Shown piece after piece: positions 52,930-62,890 of a DNA stretch of 64,000 nt (its first letter is position 1; each line of letters starts with the position of its first letter). Source of the DNA: Asticcacaulis sp. YBE204 (GTDB taxonomy: Bacteria; Pseudomonadota; Alphaproteobacteria; Caulobacterales; Caulobacteraceae); NCBI RefSeq assembly GCF_000495855.1, contig NZ_AWGF01000002.1, positions 1-64,000 of the forward strand, in the 5' to 3' direction. The position numbers and the translations under genes are program-made. The notes beneath the pieces were generated by a model. It did not search any database, was not told the DNA's origin, and was given only the letters and a program-made list of their open reading frames with translations.

Positions 52930-55589
52930 CCTCCGATACCCGACCCGACCCGGATAAACTGCTCGCCCTCGTCGGCAACGACGGGGGCGATGGCGCGCGT
53001 CGACGCGGGCGTCTCAAGATCTTCTTCGGCGCCAATGCCGGGGTCGGCAAGACCTACGCCATGTTGTCCGAAGCCCGCCGCCTGCACAGCGACGGCCACG
53101 ACGTCCTGATCGGAGTGGTCGAGCATCATGGCCGCGCCGAGACGCTCGCCCTGATCGACGGCCTGCCGGTTCTGGCCCGACGCGAGATCGTCCACCGCCA
53201 TGTGCATCTCACCGAGTTCGACCTCGACGCCGCGCTGGTGCGCAAGCCCGGCCTGATCCTTGTCGACGAATATGCCCACACCAATGCCCCCGGATCGCGC
53301 CACCCCAAGCGCTGGCAGGACATCGAGGAGCTACTCGACAACGGCATCGACGTCTGTACGACGCTGAACGTGCAGCACCTCGAAAGCCTCAATGACGTCG
53401 TGGCCCGCCTGACCGGCGTCTGGGTCAAGGAGACCGTGCCCGACGCCGCCTTCGACACGGCGGACGAGATCGCCCTGATCGACATCCCGCCCGACGAATT
53501 GCTGAAACGCCTGTCCGAAGGCAAGGTCTATGTCTCTGACGGCGCGCACACCCGCGCCGCCGACAACTTCTTCAAAAAAGCCAATCTGGGCCGTCTGCGC
53601 GAGATTGCGCTCCGCCGTGCCGCCGAACGTGTGGACGCCCAGAACGACGCCCTGAGTGCGGCGATGGGCCAATCCGAAGCCGCCACCGGCGACAAGATTC
53701 TGGTACTGGTCGGCCCCGATCCCCTGTCGGCTTTGCTCATCCGCCACACCAAGCGCATGGCCGACCGGTCGCGCGCCCAGTGGTTCGCGCTATACCTTCA
53801 GACCGACCGCCACGAGACCCTGTCCGACAATGCGCGACGGCGGATCGAGAACCACCTGCGGCTGGCCGAACGGCTGGGCGCGCGGGTGGTCAGGCTCAAT
53901 GCCGGTCGCGCGGCGTCCAGCATCCTGACCTATGCGCGGCAGAACGGCTTCACGCGGCTGGTGCTCGGCCATACGAAACAGCCGTGGTGGCGCAGCCTGT
54001 GGGGCGGGCAATCCTTGTCGCAGAAGCTGATCGCCCAGGGCGCGGGGCTTGAGATCATCACGCTCAACGCCGACACGCCGACGCAGACCAAGGACACCGG
54101 ATCACGCTTCCGCCTGACTCCCTCGCCGCGCGACTATCTCATCGCCACAGCAATTACGGGCATAGCGACGGCGCTGGGCGTGCCGTTCCGCGCCGTGATC
54201 GACCCCGACAGCTTCATCATGCTGTATATCACCGGCGTTGTCGTCACGGCGGCGCGTTACGGCATCGGCCCGTCGCTGTTCGCCTCGGTCCTGTCGGTCT
54301 GCGCCTTCAACTGGTTTTTCGTCGCGCCCTATTACAGCTTCACCTTCGACAATGTCAGCTATGCCCTGACCTTTGGGGTGATGCTGGTCACCTCGCTGAT
54401 CGTCGGGTCGCTGACGGCGCGGCTGTCGCTGCACGCCCGGCTGGCGCGGCGCAGCGAGGCCGAAACGCGGCTGCTCTACGACGTGTCGCGCGCCCTGTCG
54501 TCGGTCAGCGCCCCCGAAGCCATCGGTCAGGTCACGCAACGCCAGTTGCAGCCCGCCTTCGACGCCGACATCGCCCTGTGGCACGACAGCGTACAAATCA
54601 CCGGCGAGCCGATCGGCGACCCGCGCGAGATCGGCGCCATGCAGTGGGTCGCACAGAACCGTCAGATCGCCGGACGCGACACCGACACCCTGCCGACCGC
54701 GCAAGGTCTCTACCTGCCGATCGCGCTGGAGGGCACAAGTCTCGGTGTCCTGTCGCTGACGCCGAAGGACCGCTCCCGGCAATTCAGCGGGGCCGAACAC
54801 CTGATCTTCGAGACGGTGGCCAGCCTGATCGGCGGCGCGCTGCAACGCGCCCGCCAGACGCAGATCGCCGAAACCTCGCGCGTCGAAAGCGAGAACGAGA
54901 AGCTGCGCAACGTGTTGCTGGCCTCGCTGTCGCACGACCTCAAGACGCCGCTGACCGTGATGAACGGCGCAGTCGGCACGCTGCTCAAGATGCGCAAGAA
55001 ACTGCCGCGCGAAGCGGTCGACGAGTTAACCGCCATGTGGAACCATTTGACGCGCCTACAGAAATTCGTCAGCAACCTCCTGCGCATGGCGGCCCTGACC
55101 TCGGGGCAGTTGAAACTGAACTTCGAGCCCTATCTTATTCAGGAAGTCGCCGGGGCGGCATTGGCCCGCATCGACGCGCAAAAAGGCCAGCGCCGCGTCC
55201 AGACCCAGACCGTCGGCACGGTGCCGATGGTCCGCATCGACGGGGCGCTGATCGAGCAGGTGCTGATCAACCTGTTTGAGAACGCCATCGCCCATACGGC
55301 GGAGGACGGCCTGATCAGCCTGACGTTCGAGACCGACGCCGATCGGGTGCGCGTCCGTATCGGCGACAACGGTCCCGGTCTCAAACCCGGCGAAGAAGAC
55401 CGCATCTTCGAGAAATTCTATACCTACGGCCAGCAAACCTCGGACCGCCAGACGGAGAGCACGGGCCTCGGCCTCGCCATCTGCAAGGCCATTATCGAGG
55501 CGCATGGCGGCCTGATCTATGCGAAAAACAACCCTTCTGGCGGCGCCAGCTTTATCTTTACCCTGCCCGTAGATAATACCGAGACATGA
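52926..55589 (+). CDS. kdpD: Potassium-responsive sensor kinase KdpD
   Basis: An 887-aa sensor kinase with a GTG start that shares GTGA with the kdpC stop. The N-terminal KdpD domain has a Walker A-like FFGANAGVGKTYAML, then a universal-stress-like segment, four transmembrane helices (about 405-500), a GAF-like domain and the kinase core with phospho-His670 (SLSHDLKTPL), an N box (NLFENAIAH) and a G box (IGDNGPGL). It phosphorylates KdpE at low potassium or high osmolarity. Confidence 0.96.
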   Translation: MTSDTRPDPDKLLALVGNDGGDGARRRGRLKIFFGANAGVGKTYAMLSEARRLHSDGHDVLIGVVEHHGRAETLALIDGLPVLARREIVHRHVHLTEFDLDAALVRKPGLILVDEYAHTNAPGSRHPKRWQDIEELLDNGIDVCTTLNVQHLESLNDVVARLTGVWVKETVPDAAFDTADEIALIDIPPDELLKRLSEGKVYVSDGAHTRAADNFFKKANLGRLREIALRRAAERVDAQNDALSAAMGQSEAATGDKILVLVGPDPLSALLIRHTKRMADRSRAQWFALYLQTDRHETLSDNARRRIENHLRLAERLGARVVRLNAGRAASSILTYARQNGFTRLVLGHTKQPWWRSLWGGQSLSQKLIAQGAGLEIITLNADTPTQTKDTGSRFRLTPSPRDYLIATAITGIATALGVPFRAVIDPDSFIMLYITGVVVTAARYGIGPSLFASVLSVCAFNWFFVAPYYSFTFDNVSYALTFGVMLVTSLIVGSLTARLSLHARLARRSEAETRLLYDVSRALSSVSAPEAIGQVTQRQLQPAFDADIALWHDSVQITGEPIGDPREIGAMQWVAQNRQIAGRDTDTLPTAQGLYLPIALEGTSLGVLSLTPKDRSRQFSGAEHLIFETVASLIGGALQRARQTQIAETSRVESENEKLRNVLLASLSHDLKTPLTVMNGAVGTLLKMRKKLPREAVDELTAMWNHLTRLQKFVSNLLRMAALTSGQLKLNFEPYLIQEVAGAALARIDAQKGQRRVQTQTVGTVPMVRIDGALIEQVLINLFENAIAHTAEDGLISLTFETDADRVRVRIGDNGPGLKPGEEDRIFEKFYTYGQQTSDRQTESTGLGLAICKAIIEAHGGLIYAKNNPSGGASFIFTLPVDNTET

Positions 55590-56266
55590 CTACCGTCCTT
55601 ATCATCGAAGACGAAACCGACATCCGGCGCTATCTGCGGGCCACCCTGACCGCGCAGGATTACGAGGTGCTGGAGGCATCCACCGCCAAGGAAGGCCTGC
55701 AAAAGCTCACGCTCAACCGCCCCGATCTGATCATCCTCGACCTCGGCCTGCCCGATACGGACGGTCAGGACTTTATCCGCGCCGTGCGCGACTGGAGCCG
55801 GACGCCGATCATCGTCCTGTCGGCGCGCGAACATGAAACCGACAAGGTGACCGCGCTGGAAAACGGTGCCGACGACTATCTGACCAAGCCCTTCTCCCCG
55901 GCCGAACTTCTGGCGCGCCTGAAGGTCGCCCTGCGCCATGCCATGCCTGCTCAGGCCGAGGTCAGCGATATTTTCGAGCACGACGGTCTGAAGGTCGATC
56001 AAACCGCCGCTCAGGTCTGGCTTGACGGTCAGGAAATCCACCTGACCCCGATCGAATTTCGCCTGCTGACGACCCTGATCAAGCACCCCGGCAAGGTCCT
56101 GACCCACGCGCAGTTGCTGAAAACCGTCTGGGGCCGTCACACGACCGAGCAGAACCACTATCTGCGTATCCATACCCAGCACCTGCGCGAAAAGCTGGGC
56201 GACGACCCGCTCAATCCGCGCTTTATCCTGACACGCCCCGGCATAGGTTACGGGTTCAAGGCCTGA
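55586..56266 (+). CDS. kdpE: Response regulator KdpE
   Basis: A 226-aa OmpR/PhoB-class regulator. Phospho-acceptor is Asp52 (LIILDLGLPDTDG), Lys near 105 lies in DDYLTKPFSPAE, and the winged-helix output domain ends with LGDDPLNPRFILTRPGIGYGF. It activates the kdp genes, most likely through the phased repeats at 47996-48045. Its ATG overlaps the kdpD stop. Confidence 0.95.
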   Translation: MTTVLIIEDETDIRRYLRATLTAQDYEVLEASTAKEGLQKLTLNRPDLIILDLGLPDTDGQDFIRAVRDWSRTPIIVLSAREHETDKVTALENGADDYLTKPFSPAELLARLKVALRHAMPAQAEVSDIFEHDGLKVDQTAAQVWLDGQEIHLTPIEFRLLTTLIKHPGKVLTHAQLLKTVWGRHTTEQNHYLRIHTQHLREKLGDDPLNPRFILTRPGIGYGFKA

Positions 56267-56277
56267 GGTCTACACGC

Positions 56278-58320
56278 TCACTTTTGACCTTTCAGATAGG
56301 GCAGCCCGATCATCAGCCGCCGGGAAAGGCTAAGGGCCGCGGCGGCTTTCAGAAAGGCTCCGGGCGCGTCGGCGCTCTCGACGCGCGCGCACTTGCCGAC
56401 GACATCGCCAAGGGTGGGGAAACCGACATTGTGAAGGTTTTGGGCGTGGCGCTCCAGATGGCCGCTTACGATCCTCATCGCCTGACCCGGTCCGATTTCC
56501 AGAGCATCGAGCAGGGATTGCCACACCGCCTTAACGGTCTGAGACGCCTGAGACGGCGGTAGGCGGACGAAGGCTTTCGGGGTCTGGCCGAAGGCCGCCT
56601 TCATATCCCGGAGCCACGAAGTCGTTTTGCGCCCTATGCCGTCTCGCGTCAGCGTATCGAAATCGTCGAGCCCGGGATTATAACCCTTATCGTTGTCGAT
56701 CAGGGCGACAGGGCGAAGGCGAAAATGCCGACCTTCGATCGACCCCAATGCCACGATCACCCCGGACCAGCCCGACTCGGCGGCCTTTTGCAGCGCATCA
56801 AGCGTGGCCGCCCGATCACGGCCGTGCTCCAGCGACAAGGCCACCCAACGCCCCTTCTTGTCTTGCACCGGCCACGTCAGAACCTGACTCAGATCGTCGA
56901 ATTCCGGCCGCGCCAAGGCCGCAGGCCTAAGGAGGACGAGCTCGCCCCGCCCGCTTGAGGCTCGGCTCGTCAGCCGGGCCTCAAGCGCCTGCCAATCGTC
57001 GAACAGGCAGGGCCAGGCCTCGATATCGATCAGGTTTCGCGCCTGAATGGACATGACGGCGACGCCGGACGCCGCCGAGAGCCGGCCATCGTCCGACACC
57101 TGCGCCTTATCGAGATGAATGCCCGCATGTGCAAGGTCCTTGAGCGTCCTGCCGCTCCACAGGCTTTCCCGCTCATAGGCCCGGACAGGATCGAAACCGG
57201 GGTCCTGATTGGCGCCGCGCATCAGGCTGGCCGTCAGCCAGCGGTCGGCGGCGGGCTCGTAGAAATAGCCGGTCACACCGCGTGCGCCGGAAGGCGTGGT
57301 CCACACATCGGTGCCACACCCGACGATATGCAAGGTGCCGCCCGACGCATAAGCTCGCCGTGACTGGCCGAAGAGCATGTCCCTGAGGTCGGGGGGCGTT
57401 GTTTCACCGACACCGCGCAGGGCCGAAACCAGCAGGAAAGCAGCGGAAACTGTCTCAAGACATCGGTCGGGATCGAAGGCGAAATCTCGCCTCCGGCGAC
57501 TGCGTATCTGGGCCGACAGGGTGCGCAACAGCGCGGCCAGCCGCGGCAGGGCATCGGCCCGCGAAGAAACCGACAGCAGGAACAGGCGCTCTTCCAGCGA
57601 TTCCGGCGCCAGATTGAACCCCAGACGGAGAACGTCTTCCAGCGTCGCCGTCACGGCATCCAGAAACTCCGGCGCAACCCCCGTCAATTCCGTTTGTGCA
57701 ACAGCAAAGTCGCGCGGACTGTCACCCGGCGCGTCAAGGGTCAGGTGAGCACGCACCACGAGCCAGGCTGCCGTATGGACGGCCTTGCGCCCCGCGGGTG
57801 CGGTCTTAGAAACCATCCCCTCAGGCCCCAATCCCGTCAGGATGCGAACGACAGGTCCTTCGTCTGGAAAGGTGACCGAGAAACCCTGAGCGTCGGGAAC
57901 AACGTCGGCCCCGCCCTCGGCCAGTTCAAGCGCTGCGCGCCAATTGGCTTTTCCGGCCCATTTGCGCAGGTCGTCCAGCGGGAGCGCCGCGACATCCGTC
58001 TCCGCGCCGCTGCCGACCGTCACGGCCTCGGTCGTGTCCGTCATGGTTTGCGACTGGACGAAAAGCACAGCCGCCAACCGATGGCGGCAGACACCCGGCG
58101 CCGGACAGGTGCAGATGGCAAAGGCCGGCCCCCGTCGATCGAGACGCACCGTGTCGCCATCGCACGTGACGGTAACGGTTTCAGCGTTCGCGTCCTGAAT
58201 CGCCGCCATTCCCTCGGCGACGTCGCGTGCCGCCCGACGGACCAGCCCCTTATTGGCCAGAAGGATCAGAGCCGCTTCGTCAAAGACGGTCAGCGCAGCG
58301 GCGAGTCCTGACGGAATCAT
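56278..58320 (-). CDS. SWIM zinc-finger protein (YehQ-like)
   Basis: A 680-aa protein. The SWIM zinc finger is C-x-C-x5-C-x-H with Cys70, Cys72, Cys78 and His80 (ICTCPAPGVCRHRLA). The rest is helical, with no recognised catalytic motif. SWIM fingers bind DNA or protein. The gene is the last of a five-gene cluster; its ATG overlaps the VWA gene stop by four bases. The order matches E. coli yehQ after yehP. Function unknown. Confidence 0.82.
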   Translation of the reverse strand: MIPSGLAAALTVFDEAALILLANKGLVRRAARDVAEGMAAIQDANAETVTVTCDGDTVRLDRRGPAFAICTCPAPGVCRHRLAAVLFVQSQTMTDTTEAVTVGSGAETDVAALPLDDLRKWAGKANWRAALELAEGGADVVPDAQGFSVTFPDEGPVVRILTGLGPEGMVSKTAPAGRKAVHTAAWLVVRAHLTLDAPGDSPRDFAVAQTELTGVAPEFLDAVTATLEDVLRLGFNLAPESLEERLFLLSVSSRADALPRLAALLRTLSAQIRSRRRRDFAFDPDRCLETVSAAFLLVSALRGVGETTPPDLRDMLFGQSRRAYASGGTLHIVGCGTDVWTTPSGARGVTGYFYEPAADRWLTASLMRGANQDPGFDPVRAYERESLWSGRTLKDLAHAGIHLDKAQVSDDGRLSAASGVAVMSIQARNLIDIEAWPCLFDDWQALEARLTSRASSGRGELVLLRPAALARPEFDDLSQVLTWPVQDKKGRWVALSLEHGRDRAATLDALQKAAESGWSGVIVALGSIEGRHFRLRPVALIDNDKGYNPGLDDFDTLTRDGIGRKTTSWLRDMKAAFGQTPKAFVRLPPSQASQTVKAVWQSLLDALEIGPGQAMRIVSGHLERHAQNLHNVGFPTLGDVVGKCARVESADAPGAFLKAAAALSLSRRLMIGLPYLKGQK

Positions 58321-59447
58321 GCGATCACCTCACCCAGCCAGTCAGCAAAGCGGTCAGCCGTGAGCGCCGCCACCTGCATGCCCGCGGCCTGAAGCCGCTC
58401 GGCGGTGGCGCGATCATATTCCGGCGTGGCACCTTCGCCCAAGGCCGCCAGACCGATCAGGGTCACCCGAGCCGCACTGAGTCGTCGGACGGCCGCGATC
58501 AACGGTGAAACCGGGCCGCCTTCGCAAAAGTCGCTCAGCAGGACGAAGACTGTGCGCGTGGGCTGTTCGACCAGTTGCTCGCAATAGGTGACGGCGCGCG
58601 CGATATCGGTCCCGCCGCCCAGTTGCACCGACATCAGGACCGAGACCGGATCGTGCGCTTCCGCCGACAGATCGACCACGCTGGTGTCGAAGACGACCAG
58701 CCTGACGTCGAGCGACGGCAGGCCGGTCAGGATGGCCGCCATGACCGCCGCGTACAGCGTCGAGTCGAGCATCGACCCCGACTGATCGACGCAAAGGATG
58801 ATGCGCCACGGCATGCGGCGCTCGCTGCGGGCGAAGAAACGCAGGCGGTCGGCGACGATAACGCCACGGGCGGCGTCATAGTTCTTGAGATTGTCGCGTA
58901 TCGTCGCGCGCCAGTCGAAATTTTGCATCGATTTGCGGGCGCTGCGGCGAAAGCGGTTGACGCGCCCGGACAGGGCCTGCTGAACGCGCGGGCGCAGCCT
59001 TTGCAGTATCTCCTCGACGACGGTGCGGGCGATTTCGCGGATCTTGTCCTGAACCTGCGGATTGGTACGCCCCTTGAACGATATCAGGGCCTTGAGCAGG
59101 TCGCGATTGGGTTCGAGCGTCCCCAGCAACGCCGGGTCGGACAACAGTTCGCTCATGCCTAGGCGGTCGATGGCGTGGGCCTGAACCGTTTCGAGCACCG
59201 ACTGCGGAAACAGGGCCCGGACCTCGGCCAACCAGCCGAGCGCCGTCAGCTGACTGGGGTCGAGCGAACCGATCCGCCCCTTCTCCCGACGCAGGCCCCG
59301 CCCCTCCATTTCACGCGCATAGAGGTAGTCCAGCGCCCGATCCGCTCGCGCATCCTCCGCATTCAGACGGACCTCGTCGAAGGCGGGCTGCGCATAGCCG
59401 CCCAGCACCATGCGCCAGCGTCGCAGGATTTCGGCTTCTCCGGTCAT
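58317..59447 (-). CDS. VWA-domain protein (YehP-like, CoxE type)
   Basis: A 376-aa protein. A helical N-terminal half (about 1-210) precedes a von Willebrand A domain with MIDAS residues Asp221, Ser223 and Ser225 (CVDQSGSM), Thr280 (GGGTDI) and Asp306 (LLSDFCEGG). Such proteins pair with MoxR ATPases as chaperone or remodelling partners. Overlaps both neighbours by four bases (ATGA-type), so its level is tied to theirs. Confidence 0.88.
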   Translation of the reverse strand: MTGEAEILRRWRMVLGGYAQPAFDEVRLNAEDARADRALDYLYAREMEGRGLRREKGRIGSLDPSQLTALGWLAEVRALFPQSVLETVQAHAIDRLGMSELLSDPALLGTLEPNRDLLKALISFKGRTNPQVQDKIREIARTVVEEILQRLRPRVQQALSGRVNRFRRSARKSMQNFDWRATIRDNLKNYDAARGVIVADRLRFFARSERRMPWRIILCVDQSGSMLDSTLYAAVMAAILTGLPSLDVRLVVFDTSVVDLSAEAHDPVSVLMSVQLGGGTDIARAVTYCEQLVEQPTRTVFVLLSDFCEGGPVSPLIAAVRRLSAARVTLIGLAALGEGATPEYDRATAERLQAAGMQVAALTADRFADWLGEVIA

Positions 59448-61798
59448 ACGATCCCCGCTTCGGCCAGCTGCGCGGCGATTTGACGATCTATCGCCAGATT
59501 GGCCACCATCTCGAACTCCGTAACGGCAAAGGCCTGCATCATTCTGGCGGCATCACTCCCGCGTCGCGCGGCGATGGTGTGCGCCAGCCGATCGATGTCA
59601 CGAGGATCAAGACCGGCAAGCGCCAGCCGGAAGTGCGGTAAAAGGCTCAGAAAATCGTCAGTCTCGACCTTTTCCATCACTTCATCCATCGCCGCAACCA
59701 GCTCAGGTACCGACCAGAGCAGCTCGCGCGAGACTGTGATCGCACCACGCAGGAACGCCACCCGGTCGCGCGGATCGCCATAGGCGCCGGTCAAACCACC
59801 CTTCAGACGCGCGCCCATCCAGCCACCGTCGACATGGCCGCTCAAGAGGGCCACCGCCGACACGGCCCCGGCCAACGCCGGATTGAGGTCTGTATCGAGC
59901 AGGGCTATCGCCGCGTCGTCGAAATCAGCCGACGCTATACCTGCGATCTCGCCCGCCGCCAGCTCGGCGACCTCGCGCATCGTCACCAGCCCGACCAGAG
60001 CGTCGGACACCCGGTCGTCTGCGAAACCGGCAATATTCGGCAGAAGAAACAACGCCCGTCGCCAGCCGTCGGCCAGCAGCTTTTCGATGTCGTCGCGCTC
60101 GCCAAAACCCAATGCCGGGGCATTGCGCCACAACTGCACCAGTTCGCGCAAGGCCTCGGCGACCGTCCTGAGATCGCTGTCGCCCAACACCTGATCGGCA
60201 ATGAACGGCAGTATGAGATGCGCTTCGGTAGAGATACCCGCCTGACAGGCGGCGATGAACAGATCGATGGCCGCAGACGCATTATTGCCCTGACCGTTGG
60301 CTTCGAGATCGCGCAAACGCCGGCGCGCGGCCACCGCTACCGCCCCCTCGACCGTATCCGCGTCGGCGGCGCATTCGATGAGGCGGGCCTCGACCGATGG
60401 CGACCAGGCCACCAACCAGATTTCGTGCAGCCGGTCGAGATCGACACCGGTGCGGAAGTCTGGACCGGCCATGCGCTGGCCGAAACCGGTCTCCAGAAAC
60501 GCCATGCCATGCAGGAAACGGCTGGCCTTGCGATGGCGCGCCTTGCGGTAGATGTCGAGATCGCGGTTGCGTCGTTCGCCATAATCGAGCGCAAAACCCA
60601 GCGATCGGGCGCGGGCGCGGGCCGCTTCGACCAGCGGCGGCGATCCCGCCGACGGCGGCACGTCGCCGAGCGCGCTGCCCGTCAGAAAGGCCATGAGTTC
60701 GCTCATGACCGGTGCCGCATCCCCGCTCTCTTCGCCCTTGAGGAAGGCCGAGCGGCAGGCGTCGAGCACGTCATCGCGCAACGGCCCCGGGCGGCCGCGC
60801 AACTCGGCCAGCCGATGCGCGTTTTCCAGTGCGCCGCGCACGGTCGGCAAAGAGGGCGAAAAGCCCGGAAGACGATCCCGCACATGAGCAGTAAACCCCA
60901 TCACCAGATCGGCGGCATGGTCCGCATAGAGATTTGCGCCCCCATCGCGGCGCGCCCATAGACCTTCATAATAGGCCGGCAAGGGCAGGCCCGCCCGGTA
61001 ACCGGTCAGGGCATTGAGCTGACGATGCCCGTAGCGCACGAGATAGGCCTCACCGCCTTTTGCCCGCGTCACATGGCCCTCCTCACCTTTCAGCAAGGCC
61101 GGGGCGTGGAAACCCCCAACCACCGCGACGACAGGTCCTGCCATCCGGCGGCAGGCATCGTCGATCAATCCGCGCATCTGGATTTCGCGCGCCAGGGTGC
61201 CGTCGCTTTCCATTTGCGCGGGCTCCGTGCAGGCGCGGATGTGGTCGCAATAGGTGGCGACTCCGGTAAAAAAAGCCTGCCAGTCGCTGAGGTGCAGCTG
61301 CGTTTCGAACAGATGGTCCCAGACCTCGTTGCCATCCCGGCACCCCAGCTGCGCGCACAGGGCGCGCACATAGTCGTTGCTGGTCAGGCGTCGTTCATCG
61401 TCCGCCTGAGGGGCGCGGGCCTCATCGTCGTCGCGCATGGCGCGGTGCGACATGGGCAGGTCGATGAAGGCCGCCGGTACGCCCCGTTCCTTCGCGAGAC
61501 GCAAGGCGACATATTCCGGGCTGTGGGCGCAAAAGGGGAAATAGCTGACGACCCGACGCCCGCCCTCTTCGCCCTTGCGGTCATCGACGGCGACGACCGC
61601 GACGGGCGGAACGGTTCCGGGGTCGGTCAGCAAAGGGATCAGCGAATCGAAATCGCACGGCCCCTCGATCAGAATAGCCGCAGGCTTGACCTCAGCGATC
61701 AGCGCCGCCAGATGCGCGGCGCAGGCGGGGCTATGATGGCGAACGGGCACCACGTAAAGATCGCGCGCCGCGTCGTACAGGGGGGCCGCTGCCGTCAT
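59444..61798 (-). CDS. DUF5682 family protein (YehM-like)
   Basis: A 784-aa protein with no membrane segment. The N-terminal third has VVPVRHHSPAC (His21, His22), AAILIEGPCDF (Glu45) and VVAVVGGFHAPALL (His231); this spacing recalls EreA/ChaN/TIKI-type metal-dependent hydrolases, an inference from motifs alone. The C-terminal part is helical, with HEAT-like stretches. It follows the MoxR gene with no gap (TAA then ATG). Confidence 0.8.
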   Translation of the reverse strand: MTAAAPLYDAARDLYVVPVRHHSPACAAHLAALIAEVKPAAILIEGPCDFDSLIPLLTDPGTVPPVAVVAVDDRKGEEGGRRVVSYFPFCAHSPEYVALRLAKERGVPAAFIDLPMSHRAMRDDDEARAPQADDERRLTSNDYVRALCAQLGCRDGNEVWDHLFETQLHLSDWQAFFTGVATYCDHIRACTEPAQMESDGTLAREIQMRGLIDDACRRMAGPVVAVVGGFHAPALLKGEEGHVTRAKGGEAYLVRYGHRQLNALTGYRAGLPLPAYYEGLWARRDGGANLYADHAADLVMGFTAHVRDRLPGFSPSLPTVRGALENAHRLAELRGRPGPLRDDVLDACRSAFLKGEESGDAAPVMSELMAFLTGSALGDVPPSAGSPPLVEAARARARSLGFALDYGERRNRDLDIYRKARHRKASRFLHGMAFLETGFGQRMAGPDFRTGVDLDRLHEIWLVAWSPSVEARLIECAADADTVEGAVAVAARRRLRDLEANGQGNNASAAIDLFIAACQAGISTEAHLILPFIADQVLGDSDLRTVAEALRELVQLWRNAPALGFGERDDIEKLLADGWRRALFLLPNIAGFADDRVSDALVGLVTMREVAELAAGEIAGIASADFDDAAIALLDTDLNPALAGAVSAVALLSGHVDGGWMGARLKGGLTGAYGDPRDRVAFLRGAITVSRELLWSVPELVAAMDEVMEKVETDDFLSLLPHFRLALAGLDPRDIDRLAHTIAARRGSDAARMMQAFAVTEFEMVANLAIDRQIAAQLAEAGIV

Positions 61799-62890
61799 TT
61801 AAACCAGCTTGAGCGCGCGCGCCGCCTGATAGAAGTCGCGCCACGGCCCCGACCGTCCCGCACGCTCCTTGACGATATGGTCGATATAGGCCTTGAAACG
61901 CTTGCCGTCCTCGGCCGAGTCCTTGAGGATTACGCCCTGGATCTGGCTGGCCACGTGCCGCCCCGTGATGCGGCCATCATCCAGATAGGCGGCGTCGAGG
62001 GCCGCGGCATGCAGCACATTGACCGCCTCGGCGGTGGACATGACGGCGTCGGGGCGGTTGAGACCTATGCCTTCACGCGTGCGCCCGGTGCGCAGGTCCT
62101 GAAAGGTCTGGACAAGAAGCTCGGCCACCTCGACCTCGCCGCTGACCCTGACCTCAACGGCCCCCAGCCGCTCGGCCAGTTGTTTCAGGATCAGTTCGCG
62201 CTCGAAAGCCGGGTCATCGATCGGTCGCACCGTTTCGAAATTGAAGCGGCGTTTCAGGGCGCTCGACATTTCGTGGACGCCGCGGTCGCGCAGGTTGGCC
62301 GTGGCGATGACATTGAATCCGGGCCGCGCCTGCACCGCCCGATCCGCCCCCAGTTCCGGGATAGCCAGGGTCTTTTCCGACAGGATCGAGATCAGCGCAT
62401 CCTGCACCTCCTGCGGGCAACGCGTGATCTCCTCGAAGCGGACGATCCGCCCCTCACGCATGGCGCTCAATACTGGCGACGGAACAAGCGCTCGTTCGCT
62501 GGGGCCTTCCGCCAGTAGCAAGGCATAGTTCCAGGCATAGCGCAGGTGGTCTTCGGTCGTTCCGGCGGAGCCCTGAACGACCAGCCCCGACTGCCCGCTG
62601 ATCGCGGCGGTCAGAAGTTCGGACAGCATCGACTTGGCCGTGCCGGGCTCGCCCACCAGCATCAGGCCCTGATGACTCATGAGGCTGACGATGGCGCGGT
62701 CGACCAGAGGGTCGTCGCCATAGAATTTACGCGTGACGCGCAGGCTTTCGTCACCCAGAATGAACTTGCGCACGGCGCGGGCGCTCAAAACCCAGCCCGC
62801 GGGACGGCGGCCGTCGTCCGCCGCCGCCAGCCGGCTCAGTTCGTCAGCATAACGCGCTTCGGCGGAGGCTCTCAGCTGTGTCTCTACCAT
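61799..62890 (-). CDS. MoxR-type AAA+ ATPase (YehL-like)
   Basis: A 363-aa AAA+ ATPase. Walker A is GEPGTAKS at 80-87; the Walker B region is IVRFEEITRCP (Glu153, Glu154), with Glu where Asp is usual; sensor 1 is Asn in VIATANLRDRG, and arginine-finger and sensor 2 segments follow (SSALKRRFNF). MoxR proteins work with VWA partners to remodel or activate others. The YehL branch of the family has no known substrate. It overlaps DUF4132 by seven bases and abuts DUF5682. Confidence 0.9.
   Translation of the reverse strand: MVETQLRASAEARYADELSRLAAADDGRRPAGWVLSARAVRKFILGDESLRVTRKFYGDDPLVDRAIVSLMSHQGLMLVGEPGTAKSMLSELLTAAISGQSGLVVQGSAGTTEDHLRYAWNYALLLAEGPSERALVPSPVLSAMREGRIVRFEEITRCPQEVQDALISILSEKTLAIPELGADRAVQARPGFNVIATANLRDRGVHEMSSALKRRFNFETVRPIDDPAFERELILKQLAERLGAVEVRVSGEVEVAELLVQTFQDLRTGRTREGIGLNRPDAVMSTAEAVNVLHAAALDAAYLDDGRITGRHVASQIQGVILKDSAEDGKRFKAYIDHIVKERAGRSGPWRDFYQAARALKLV

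Noticed and set aside
61025-62518. 497-aa plus-strand open frame opposite MoxR/DUF5682
   Set aside because: Antisense shadow spanning two coupled genes.
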